Below, one piece after another: positions 17,471 through 28,400 of a stretch of 33,614 nt of DNA (position 1 is the first letter of the stretch; the number at the start of each line of letters is the position of its first letter). The DNA lies in the NCBI RefSeq assembly GCF_029991245.1, contig NZ_JAIVFO010000038.1, forward strand, positions 1 through 33,614, written 5' to 3'. Origin of the DNA: Xanthobacter autotrophicus. Lineage in GTDB: Bacteria; Pseudomonadota; Alphaproteobacteria; Rhizobiales; Xanthobacteraceae. The notes below the pieces were generated by a model. The model was not told the DNA's origin. It saw only the letters and a list, made by a program, of their open reading frames with translations, and ran no database searches. The position numbers were made by a program, and so were the translations under genes.

Positions 17471-18862
17471 TCAATAGAGTCCGGTCAGATAGTAGAAGCC
17501 GATGACGAAAAATACCGCCGCGGTCTTGATCAGGGTGATGGCGAAGATGTCGCCGTAGGACTGGCGATGCGACAGGCCCGTCACCGCGAGCAGGGTGATG
17601 ACCGCGCCGTTGTGCGGCAACGTGTCCATGCCGCCGGAGGCCATGGAGGCGACGCGGTGCATCACCTCCAGCGGAATGCCGTGGGCGTTCGCCTGGGCGA
17701 TGAACTGGTCGGCCATGGCCGCCAGCGCGATGGACAGGCCGCCCGAGGCCGAGCCGGTGACGCCGGCCAGGGTCGTCACGGTGATGGCCTCATTGATGAG
17801 CGGGTTGGGGATGGCGCTGAGGGCGGACTTGATGAGGAGGAAGCCGGGCAGCGCCGCGATCACCGCGCCGAAGCCGTATTCCGTCGCCGTGTTCAGGCTG
17901 GCGAGCAACGCGCCGGAGACCGCGTCCCGGGAGCCGCCGGAGAATTTGCCGGCGATGGCCTTGAAGCCGAACACCGCCACCGTGAGGATACCCAGCAGCA
18001 GCGCCGCCTGGACCGACCAGATGGCGGCCCAGGTGCCGGTGGGCACGCTCACCGCCGCCGCGCCGTCCACCAGGGTGGCGCTCGCGGTGGTGCCGAACCA
18101 GCCGGGGATGAGCCTGGCGAAGACGAGGTTGGCGACGCCCACCACCACCAGCGGCAGCAGCGCGAGGAACGGCGAAACCAGCGGCACGCTGGTGTCCACC
18201 ACCACCTCGTTCATGTGGCCCTCGCCGTAGCCCTCGCCCTTCTTCTGGGCCTGGCGGCGACGGAACTCCAGGTAGCTGATGCCCACCACCACCATGAAGA
18301 TGGAGCCCACGATGCCGAGGATGGGCGCCGCATAGGCCGTGGTCTTGAAGAAGGTGGTGGGGATGATGTTCTGGATCTGCGGGGTGCCGGGCAGCGTGTC
18401 CATGGTGAAGGAGAAGGCGCCGAGCGCCACCACCGCCGGCAGCAGCCGCTTGGGGATGCCCACTTGGCGGAACATCTCGGCGCCGAACGGATAGATGGCG
18501 AACACCACCACGAACAGCGAGACGCCGCCATAGGTGAGCAGTGCGCCCACCAGCACGATGGACAGGATGGCCCGCGCCGGCCCCAGCAGCTTCACGATGG
18601 AAGAGACGATGGAGCGCGAGAAGCCCGACAGCTCGATGAGCTTGCCGAACACCGCGCCCAGCAGGAACACGGGGAAGTAGAGCTTGATGAAGCCCACCAT
18701 CTTTTCCATGAACAGGCCGGAAAAGATGACGGGCACCGCTGACGGATCGGTCAGCAGGACGGCGCCGATGGCCGCCACGGGCGCGAACAGGATGACGCTG
18801 AAGCCCCGATAGGCCACCAGCATCAGGAAGCCAAGCGCGGCAAGGCAAATGAGGAAGCTCAT
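17471..18862 (-). CDS. GntP-family permease, probably D-3-hydroxybutyrate transporter
   Basis: A 463-residue inner-membrane transporter with about 12 hydrophobic helices. It contains the conserved LKLYFPVFLLGAVFGK-type helix (here IKLYFPVFLLGAVFGK), YGGVSLFVVVF, and DTLPGTPQIQNIIPTTFF. This wording matches the subgroup annotated as D-beta-hydroxybutyrate permease, rather than gluconate-specific GntP members. It would be a proton- or ion-coupled importer of short hydroxyacids. A PHA synthase occurs in the same region, which fits PHB-cycle metabolism, but no bdh gene is next to it. ATG 18862 is the only good start; its ribosome site is weak. The ParA-like gene begins 70 bp downstream and may be cotranscribed. 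Confidence 0.85.
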   Translation of the reverse strand: MSFLICLAALGFLMLVAYRGFSVILFAPVAAIGAVLLTDPSAVPVIFSGLFMEKMVGFIKLYFPVFLLGAVFGKLIELSGFSRSIVSSIVKLLGPARAILSIVLVGALLTYGGVSLFVVVFAIYPFGAEMFRQVGIPKRLLPAVVALGAFSFTMDTLPGTPQIQNIIPTTFFKTTAYAAPILGIVGSIFMVVVGISYLEFRRRQAQKKGEGYGEGHMNEVVVDTSVPLVSPFLALLPLVVVGVANLVFARLIPGWFGTTASATLVDGAAAVSVPTGTWAAIWSVQAALLLGILTVAVFGFKAIAGKFSGGSRDAVSGALLASLNTATEYGFGAVIAALPGFLLIKSALSAIPNPLINEAITVTTLAGVTGSASGGLSIALAAMADQFIAQANAHGIPLEVMHRVASMASGGMDTLPHNGAVITLLAVTGLSHRQSYGDIFAITLIKTAAVFFVIGFYYLTGLY

Positions 18863-19059
18863 GGGATGTCCGGGAATCGAGATGGGAAAATAGTAACGGT
18901 AGATGGGGAAGCTACTCTGTCCTATAACCCTTGGCGACTAGACTTGAGTTTGTGTCCCCAGCGTCAGCTGTGCCGGCTCGGGAACGCCCGATGAGGGCGA
19001 ACAAGCTGATCGGAAGGACGTCTGCGGAGGCGGCAGCAGCACGCGGGATTTTTCGCGTC

Positions 19060-19093
19060 ATGCACGCCCGCGATGCACGCCACGCGATGCACG
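19060..19093 (+). repeat. Three ATGCACG iterons
   Basis: ATGCACG occurs at 19060-19066, 19073-19079 and 19087-19093 with start spacing 13 and 14 bases. The last two share the longer core CGCGATGCACG. Function is unknown. Confidence 0.5.
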
Positions 19094-19533
19094 TCACCCG
19101 CGTGTGAGCGCCGCCGAATCAGCGGCCCGGATTCCTGCTGCAAGGTGTTCCCGTTGCAAGACCGCCACGCGCATGGACCCTTGCGGCCGGCGCGCGAACG
19201 CGCACCATGGACCTGTGGGAAGGGCCATCATCTGCACCGCACAGCTGCACCGCATGCACGCCGGCCATGGGAACGAGCATGGGATCGAGGCGAGCGCCAC
19301 CAACCCGGACCGCTGCACCCCCGACCACGCTTGCGCCGGCCACGGAAGGGCCATGCGCGCGGCCCCGCGGCCCTAACGCGGTTCCCCACGGCGATCATGT
19401 GGACGATCTGGTGGACGGCCACCTGCCCCACCCGCACGCCGACCATTGCGGCGACCACGGCCCCATCGCGGTGGTCCGCGGCTGACGAGCAGACCTCAGG
19501 CGGTAGAGATCGGCCGGAGGGTTCCTTGCGAAA

Positions 19534-19560
19534 CGGCTGCGCCCGCCAGGGACGCAGCCG
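19534..19560 (-). terminator. Terminator-like hairpin after argC
   Basis: CGGCTGCG (19534-19541) and CGCAGCCG (19553-19560) form a perfect 8-bp stem with an 11-base loop, starting 8 bp beyond the argC stop on its strand. A short TTT follows on that strand. Confidence 0.5.
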
Positions 19561-19568
19561 ATTTCACA

Positions 19569-20621
<1,053 letters not shown>

Positions 20622-20777
20622 GCTGGCTCTCCATCATCGGCGCGCGGGGGGTTCTGCGCCGGCGCCGGGCGTCGCTGTCTACACCGCTTTTTGCGACGAA
20701 TGAAGGACACAACGCCCACGGTTCCGGCCAAACCGCCGGCAGGGACGCCGGACGAGCAGCGTGCGCCCCCTCCCCTG

Positions 20778-22136
20778 CTACGGCGGGCCGGCGGCGCGGG
20801 CCGGGCGCAGGCCGAGGGGAAGCAAGACCTCCACCCGCGCGCCATGGGGCTCCACGCGCCCCAGACGGATCTCGCCGCGCATGGCCTCCACCCGGCTGGC
20901 GAGGCTGGCGAGGCAGGGCCACGCGCCGCCCGACTGCGACGGGGCCTCGGGAAAGCCGGGCCCGGTATCGCTGATGGTGAGGACCAGATAGCCCTCCCGC
21001 GCCTGGGCCTGCACCGCCTGCCCCGTACCGCCGCCGTGGCGGAAGCTGTTGGACAGCGCCTCCTGGACGATGCGGAAGGCGCTCACCTTCACGGATTTGC
21101 GCACCTGGGGCGGCAGGATGCCGAGGCGCAGGGCCACCGGCCGGCCGGTGATCTTCTCATGCCCGGCCACGGCGAGCCGGATGACGCCCTCAAGGTCCTC
21201 GGCTTCCAGTTCCGGCAGGGCAAGGCCCGTGGTGATGTCACGCAGTTCGTCCACCACCTGCTGCAGGTCGGCGCCCAGGCCCCGCCCGGGCTCAAGGCCC
21301 CGCTCCGGCTCAGGGCCCCGCCCCGACTCGCTCTCCCCCAGCCGCAGGGCGAGGATGGCGAGGCGCTGGATCGGCCCGTCATGGATGTCGGAGCCGACCC
21401 GCGCCAGGGTCTTCTCGATGGCGACCATGGCATCGTGGCGCGCCTGCTCGGCGAGGCGCGCCAGCACGGCGCTGCGCCGCCCGAGCAGACGCGCACGCTG
21501 CGCCTGCCGCACCAGTGCCGCCCGCTGCCGCTCGATGGTCGCCGCCGCGTTGGTGACCAGCAGATAAAGGAGACCGACCATGACCACGGTCGCGGCGCCC
21601 ACCATGGGCCAGGTCTTCAGGCTTTCAGCGCGCGCCAGGCGATCGATCTCGTCGCTGCGCTGGTCCGCGCCGGCGATGGCAGCCACCGCCCCGGTCGCCG
21701 GATCGAGGACCGGGGCATAGACGCGCATGTAAGCACTGCGCTCGGCGTGGAAGGCGGCTCCCCCCGGCCGCACCATGGTCTCGCCGGCAAGCACGCCGGT
21801 CCGCACGTCCGGCGGCAGCGCCTCTTCCATGGCCCGCCGGCGCGTGGAGAAAACCTGGACCCCCTGCGGGTTCCAGATCGTGATCGCCGCGAACTCCTTG
21901 CCGAGGTTCCCCCCGATCTCCGCGGTCAGCCACCGCGCGGTCTCCCCCGACCTGGGATCGGGATGGGACATGAGTTCGCCCACATGATCGCCCAGCGCGT
22001 CGTCGAGGAAGCGTCCGGTGGCGGCGATGGCGCTCTGGCGCCAGTCGGTTTCGATGCGGCCCTGGATCCACGCACCGAGCACCAGCATGGTCGCAGCAAA
22101 CAGGAGCGAGGCAACCAGCAGGAACTGGGTGCGCAA
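20778..22136 (-). CDS. NarL/UhpB-type sensor histidine kinase (orphan)
   Basis: A 452-residue membrane sensor kinase of the HisKA_3 class. Two transmembrane helices (about 4-24 and 176-195) frame a roughly 150-residue periplasmic sensing domain. A coiled linker and the phosphoacceptor H252 in SDIHDG follow. The ATPase domain has the N box EALSNSFRHG (N363) and G box DTGPGF. Start TTG 22136 is proposed because GGAGG lies 9 bases upstream and the first membrane helix begins right after. Longer starts (TTG or GTG up to about 22280) are possible. A Gly/Pro/Glu/Arg-rich insert (about residues 270-289) lies between the H box and the ATPase domain. No response regulator is adjacent. It is divergent from the peroxidase gene. 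Confidence 0.85.
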   Translation of the reverse strand: MRTQFLLVASLLFAATMLVLGAWIQGRIETDWRQSAIAATGRFLDDALGDHVGELMSHPDPRSGETARWLTAEIGGNLGKEFAAITIWNPQGVQVFSTRRRAMEEALPPDVRTGVLAGETMVRPGGAAFHAERSAYMRVYAPVLDPATGAVAAIAGADQRSDEIDRLARAESLKTWPMVGAATVVMVGLLYLLVTNAAATIERQRAALVRQAQRARLLGRRSAVLARLAEQARHDAMVAIEKTLARVGSDIHDGPIQRLAILALRLGESESGRGPEPERGLEPGRGLGADLQQVVDELRDITTGLALPELEAEDLEGVIRLAVAGHEKITGRPVALRLGILPPQVRKSVKVSAFRIVQEALSNSFRHGGGTGQAVQAQAREGYLVLTISDTGPGFPEAPSQSGGAWPCLASLASRVEAMRGEIRLGRVEPHGARVEVLLPLGLRPARAAGPP

Positions 22137-22145
22137 TCCGACCTG

Positions 22146-22150
22146 CCTCC
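22146..22150 (-). promoter_or_regulatory. Ribosome binding site deciding the TTG start of the sensor kinase
   Basis: CCTCC on the plus strand is GGAGG on the coding strand, 9 bases before TTG 22136. It is the only strong Shine-Dalgarno near any candidate start of this frame. Confidence 0.55.
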
Positions 22151-22154
22151 AAAG

Positions 22155-22193
22155 ACCGACTAAAGTCCCGAGACGCAATACCGACCAAAGTCC
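22155..22193. promoter_or_regulatory. 14-bp direct repeat upstream of the sensor kinase
   Basis: ACCGACTAAAGTCC (22155-22168) and ACCGACCAAAGTCC (22180-22193) differ at one base and are 25 bp apart start to start. They sit 19-57 bp upstream of the proposed kinase start. They may be binding sites for a tandem-binding response regulator. If translation starts further upstream they would be coding. Confidence 0.45.
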
Positions 22194-22443
22194 GTTCTTT
22201 TCCCGCCCAAGAGAACTGGGGATTCCCCGGTAATGGGCGGACCCAGAGTACGAGACCTTCTGGTCTATGTCGTTTTCCACGACGTGTTCACCATCACCAC
22301 GACTGATGCAATCAGGGTAGCGGCAATTTCGCCTTGGGCCAAAGAAATAGTGGCCGCCGCGAAACGTCCCCGCACTGCTGAAAGTCTTGAGCCCTGCCGG
22401 GAAGGATTTCCGCGTGCGGGGGCCGCCACCGACGGAGGGCGTC
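22194..22443. promoter_or_regulatory. Divergent intergenic region between sensor kinase and peroxidase
   Basis: It must contain the promoter of the peroxidase and probably that of the kinase. It is less GC-rich than its surroundings. A short perfect dyad CTGAT-GCA-ATCAG lies at 22303-22315. No convincing sigma70 -35/-10 pair was identified. Confidence 0.4.
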
Positions 22444-25400
22444 ATGGTCCAGCTGGTCCGCAATGATCTCGAATTCGTCCTGCAGCAGATCAAGATTTCG
22501 GAGGCCCATGCGGCGGGTATCCCGCTGACGGAAATCCGGCTCGACGCCAACGGCGTCGTGATCGCCGATCCCGCCTGGTACCTTTCGCCCGCGTTCGACC
22601 CGAACGCGCCGCGCGCCATTCCCGATCCCAAGACGCCCTTCGGCCTGCGCACGGTGGACGGAACCTACAACAACATCGTCGATGGCCGAGAAACCTGGGG
22701 CGCGGCGGACCAGCCCATGCCGCGCATGCTCGACCCCAATTTCATCAACGACGCCGACGGCGACCAGATGGACCTCGGACCGGGCGGCATCGTCACCAAC
22801 ACCGATTATGGCGCCTCCGGAAACGTGGCGGACGCCGACCCGCGGCTCATCTCGAACCTCGTGGCCGACATGAGCTTCAACAATCCCGCCGCCATCGTCG
22901 CCGCGCTCACCTTCGCCGGCTCCACCACCATCTACGGTGCCGGCGGCGACCTCGAACAGGTGCGCGACGGCCATGCCGCGCTCATGGCGGTGCTCTCCGA
23001 TCCCGGCGCGGACCAGGCGGCGAAGGACGCTGCGCAGGCGACCTTCGACGCGCTGCTGGGTGCCAAGGGCCTTGAGCAGGAGAACGGCTCGCTCGTCATC
23101 CCGAACGTGGCACCGGACGAAGGCCTGTCGGCGCCCTTCAGCGGCTGGATGACCTTCTTCGGCCAGTTCTTCGACCACGGCCTCGACCTAATCTCCAAGG
23201 GCGGCAACGGCACCATCTTCGTGCCGCTGGCCGCCGACGACCCGCTCGTCACCCACGGGCCGGACGGCATCCCCGGCTCGGGCGACGAGGTCTCGCCGCA
23301 GAACGCCTTCATGGTGCTCACGCGCTCCACCCCGGTCGCGGGGCCGGGCGCGGACGGCGTCATGGGCACCGCCGACGACACCACCCATGAGGCGGTGAAT
23401 ACCACCACGCCCTTCGTGGACCAGAACCAGACCTACACCTCCCACCCCTCCCACCAGGTGTTCCTGCGCGAATATGCGACCGGGACCGACGGCAAGACGG
23501 TCGCAACCGGCCGGCTGCTCGACGGCGCCGATGGTGGCCTGCCCGCCTGGGGCGATGTGAAGGCACAGGCGCGGGAGATGCTGGGCATCGAACTCACCGA
23601 CGGCGACGTGGTGAACCTGCCCCTGCTGCGCACCGACGCCTATGGCCGCTTCATCCCCAACGCGGACGGCTACGCGCAGGTCATCGTCGGCGTCGGCGTC
23701 GATGGCATTCCCAATACGGCGGACGATTTGGTCGTGTCGGGCACGGCCGACAATCCGGTGAACACCTTCACGGCGGCCGCCATCCGCACCGGCCATGCCT
23801 TCCTCGACGACATCGCCCACGCGGCCAGCCCCATCAACAGCCAGACCGGGGCGCTGAAGACCGAGGACGCGGACGGGGTCGTCAACGGCGACCTGGACGG
23901 CAACGGCGTCATCGACGGGGCCGAAGTGGCGCTCCAGCCCGGCGCCTATGACGGCGAACTGCTGAACCTCCACTACATCACCGGCGACGGGCGCGGGAAC
24001 GAGAATATCGGCCTCACCGCCGTCCACCACGTCTTCCATTCCGAGCACAACCGGCAGGTGGACGCGCAGAAGCTCACCATCCTTGCCACCGGCGACACCG
24101 CCTTCATCAATGAATGGCTTTCCGGCTCCTTCTCCGGGCTGCCGGAGGGCTTCGCCGAGATGACGAAGCTGGAGCAGCTCGACTATGCCAACACGTTGAG
24201 CTGGGACGGCGAGCGCCTGTTCCAGGCCGCCCGCTTCGCCACCGAGATGCAGTACCAGCACCTGGTGTTTGAAGAATTCGCGCGGAAGATCCAGCCGGCC
24301 ATCGACCCGTTCGTCTTCAACAGCGTCACCGACATCAATCCCGCCATCTTCGCGGAGTTCGCGCACACGGTCTATCGCTTCGGCCATTCGATGCTCACCG
24401 AGAACATCGCGATGGTGGACGGCAACGGACAGGTGACGGAGATGGGCCTCATCGAGGCCTTCCTGAACCCCACCGCCTTCGCCGGGCTCGGCACCGCGGA
24501 CGAGGCAACCGCCGCCCTCATCCATGGCATGTCCATGCAGCAGGGCAACGAAATCGACGAGTTCGTCACCGGCGCCCTGCGCAACAACCTGCTCGGCCTG
24601 CCGCTGGATCTTGCCGCCATCAACATAGCCCGTGGCCGCGACACCGGCGTTCCCACATTGAACGACGCGCGGGCGCAGCTCTATGCCGCCACCGGATCGA
24701 GCTTCCTCACGCCCTACGAGAACTGGGTGGAGTTCGCGGCGAACCTGAAGAACCCGCTGTCGGTGGTGAACTTCATCGCCGCCTACGGCACCCACGCCAG
24801 CATCACCGCCGCCACCACCTCCGAGGACAAGCGCGCGGCGGCGTGGGACCTCGTGTTCGGCGTCGCCGGGGAAACGGTCGAACAAAAGGCCGAGCGCCTC
24901 GCCTGGCTCAACGGGCCGGCCGCGGAAACCGGCGTGAACGCCATCGACCTGTGGATCGGCGGCCTGGCGGAAAAGGAGATGCCGTTCGGCGGCATGCTCG
25001 GCTCCACCTTCAACGCCGTGTTCGAGGCGCAGCTGGAAAACCTGCAGGACGGCGACCGCTTCTACTACCTCACCCGCACCCAGGGCCTGAACTTCCTCAA
25101 CGCCCTGGAGCAGAACTCCTTCTCCAAGATGATCCTGGCCAACACCGATCTTGCCGATCCCGGCCCGGACGGCATCCGCGGCACGCCGGACGACATCGTG
25201 GCGCGGCATCTGGGCGTCGACGTCTTCGCCCGCTACAACCACTACCTGGAGGTCAACGCCGCCATGCAGCTTGAGCCCGACCCCACCGGCAACGATCCGG
25301 TGCTGGAGGGCATGGGCCTTGGCAAGGTGCAGCGCGACAACCCGGCCACCCCCGGTCTCGACACCAACTACCTGCGCTATACCGGCGGCGAACACGTCAA

Positions 25401-28400
25401 TTTCGGCGGCACCAACGGCGATGACATCATCATCGCCGACTTCGGCGACGATTCCATCTGGGGCGACGCCGGCAACGACCGCATCGAGTCGGGCGCGGGC
25501 GTGGATCTCGTCAATGGCGGCGCCGGCGACGACATCCTCACCGATTCCGGCGACACCGGCGACTTCCTGAAGGGCGAGGCCGGCGACGACGTGATCGCCA
25601 ATTCCAACGGCCTCGACATCCTCATGGGCGGCACCGGCAAGGATGCCATCTTCGTCGGCGTGGACGACACCGAAGTCTTCGGCGGCGAAGGCGACGACTT
25701 CATCCTAGGCGGCGCGGGCGTCGACCTCCTGATGGGCAATGAAGGCGACGACTGGATCGAGGCCCGCGCCGGCTTCGACACCACCGCCGGCGACAATTCC
25801 CAGCTGTTCTTCAACTCGAACATCCTTGGCCACGACGTGATGTTCGCCGGCTCCGACGAGCATGATTTCGACGCCGAATCCGGCGACGACATCATGGTCC
25901 AGGGCGAGAGCGTCATGCGCAACGAGGGCATGTTCGGCTTCGACTGGGCCAGCTTCCAGGGTGCGAACATCAACGGCTATGCCGACATGCGCATCCAGAT
26001 CTTCACCACCGAGCAGCAGGACATCCTGCGCAATCGCTTCGACAAGGTAGAGGCGCTGTCCGGCTGGCAGAACGACGACACCCTCATCGGCGACGACCGC
26101 ACCGCGACGGCGCCGGAGCCGGTGCCCGGCCCACCCGTGACCGCGGTCAACGAGGGCGTCTTCTTCAACGACGAGCTGACCCAGGCCGGCGTCAACCGCA
26201 TCGACGGCCTGCGCCAGTTGCTTGGCCCGCTGGTGGCGGCAGCGCCCGTGGGCGCGAGCGCAGCCGAGCTGGAAGCCATCATCGCCTTCACCGGCGGCAA
26301 CATCCTGCTCGGCGGCGGCGGCTCGGATCTGCTGGAAGGCAATGGCGGCAACGACGTGCTGGACGGCGACGCCTGGCTCAACGTGCGCATCCGCATCACC
26401 GCGCCGGGGGCCGCCAACACCGCCGCCAACGAGGTGGCCACCATCGACAGCCTCTCCCACGTCTTCCCGGCGGATTTCGCCAACGCGGACTGGGCCGGGA
26501 AATCGGTGTTCGAGCTGATGGTGGATCGCCAGATCACGCCCTCCCAGCTCCATATCGTGCGCGAGGTGCTCACCGATACCGCCCCCGGCGCCACCGATAC
26601 CGCGGTCTTCTGGGACCTCCAGGAGAATTACACCCTGACGCCCAATGACGACGGCACGGTCACGGTCACCCATGTCACGGTCACCCCCGGGGTCATCGAC
26701 CCGAGGACCGGCCGCGCCCGCGTCTCCGACGACACCGACCGGCTGAGCAACATCGAGCTGATCCAGTTCGCCGACGGCCTTGTGACGGTCGCGGACCTCT
26801 TCCCCGATCCCAACAGCCCGGCGACCGGCGCGCCTGCGATCAACGATCTCACCCCCACCGAGGGGCAGGCGCTGACCGTGAACGTGGCCGGCATCGCCGA
26901 TGCCAACGGCCTCGGGCCGCTTGCCTACCAGTGGCAGGTCTCCACCGACGCCGGCGCCACCTGGACCAACATCGCCGCCGCCCAGGGCGGCACGGCATCG
27001 ACCTTCACGCCGGCCCAGGCCCAGGTGGGCGCGCTGCTGCGCGTCGCCGTCTCCTTCACCGACGGCGACGGCTACGCCGAGAGCGTCACCTCCGTGCCCA
27101 CCGGCGTGGTGGGCGACCTGTTCGTTGGCGCGAACGCCACCAACAACACCTTCAACGGTACCGCAGGCGACGACATCGCCACCGGCGGCAATCCGGGTGG
27201 CTTCCTCGGCCTCGTCGGGGGCAACGACACGCTGAACGGCGCCGCCGGCAACGATGTGCTGGACGGCCTCGGCGGCAGCGATACCCTCAATGGCGGCGCC
27301 GGCAACGATACGCTGCGGGGCGGCGACGGTGCGCTGGACACCGCCGTCTATTCCGGCGGGCCCGGCAACTTCAACTTCGCCCAGTCGGGCACCGACCTCG
27401 TGGTCACCGACCTCACGGGCGCGGAAGGCACGGACACCGTCAACGGCGTGGAGCGGATGCGCTTTGCCGGAACGGACTACACCGTGGTCACCAGCGCCAC
27501 CAACACCCTCAACGGCGGCACCGGCATCCTGCAGGGCAACCGCGCCGACATCCTGCTCGGCTTCGCCGGCGCCGACACCATGAACGGCAATGGCGGCAGC
27601 GACATCCTGTTGGGCGGCGCCGGCAACGACACGGCCAACGCCGGCGCCGGCACCGACACCATCCTGTGGCGGGTGGGCGACGGCCGCGATCTGATGGATG
27701 GCGGCACCGGCACCGACACCGTCCATGTGGCCGGCGACAGCACGGCGGAGACGTTCCACATCTGGACGGTGGCGCAGGCCACGGCCGCCGGCATCACCGG
27801 GCTCGCCGGCACCACCGAGATCGTCATCACCCGCAACGGCACCAACAACGCCGCCGTCATCGCCGAGCTGGACAATATCGAGGAAATCATCATCAACGGC
27901 CTCGGCGGCGGCGACACCTTCGTGCCCCACGGCGATTTCGGCACCACCTCGCTCTCCACCAGCACCATCACGCTGGAGGGCGGCGCGGGCGATGACACCG
28001 TGGACATCAGCGCCCTCACCTCGGCGCACCGGGTGGTGTTCCGCTCCAACGGCGGCAATGACACGGTCATCGGCACGGCACGGCCGCAGGATGTGTTCGA
28101 CGGAGCGTCCATCAGCTTCACCGGCGCCGCCGGAACCGACCCGGGTGGTGGCGGCTCCGGCGGCAGCGAAGACGACGGCCCCACCGGCGCCTTCGCCCTC
28201 ACCCCGCGCGACATCGAGGGGCTGAAGAAGCTCATCTCCGGCGTCCTGCCCTTCCCGGATGACGACGACGCCGAGCACGCGCTTGGCCCGCGCGCCATCT
28301 CCGGCGCCGGCAACAATGTGGACAACCCGGACTACGGCAAGTCGGACACCCTGTTCCTGCGCCTCACCCAGGCGCGCTACGGGGACGAGGACCCCGCGAC

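Larger units (their letters stand above)
18863..19568. other. 706-bp region without a supported gene
   Basis: Several overlapping short frames exist on both strands, none with recognisable domains, ribosome site and codon bias together. The left end should hold the permease promoter; a TATAGG (minus strand, around 18922) is a possible -10 but has no good -35. Notable content is three ATGCACG iterons (19060, 19073, 19087), a fourth at 19254, and CTGCACCGC repeats around 19230-19320. It may be a decayed gene or a regulatory/structured RNA region. Confidence 0.4.

Noticed and set aside
18912-19097. 61-codon minus-strand frame upstream of the permease
   Set aside because: No recognisable sequence or ribosome site; the region looks intergenic.
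19104-19376. 90-codon Cys/His-rich frame that could be a small metal-binding protein
   Set aside because: No ribosome site, no regular CxxC spacing, and competing frames of similar length on both strands.
25386-27730. RTX repeats considered as a separate calcium-binding adhesin gene
   Set aside because: The frame is continuous with both peroxidase domains and no internal stop or start signal divides it.
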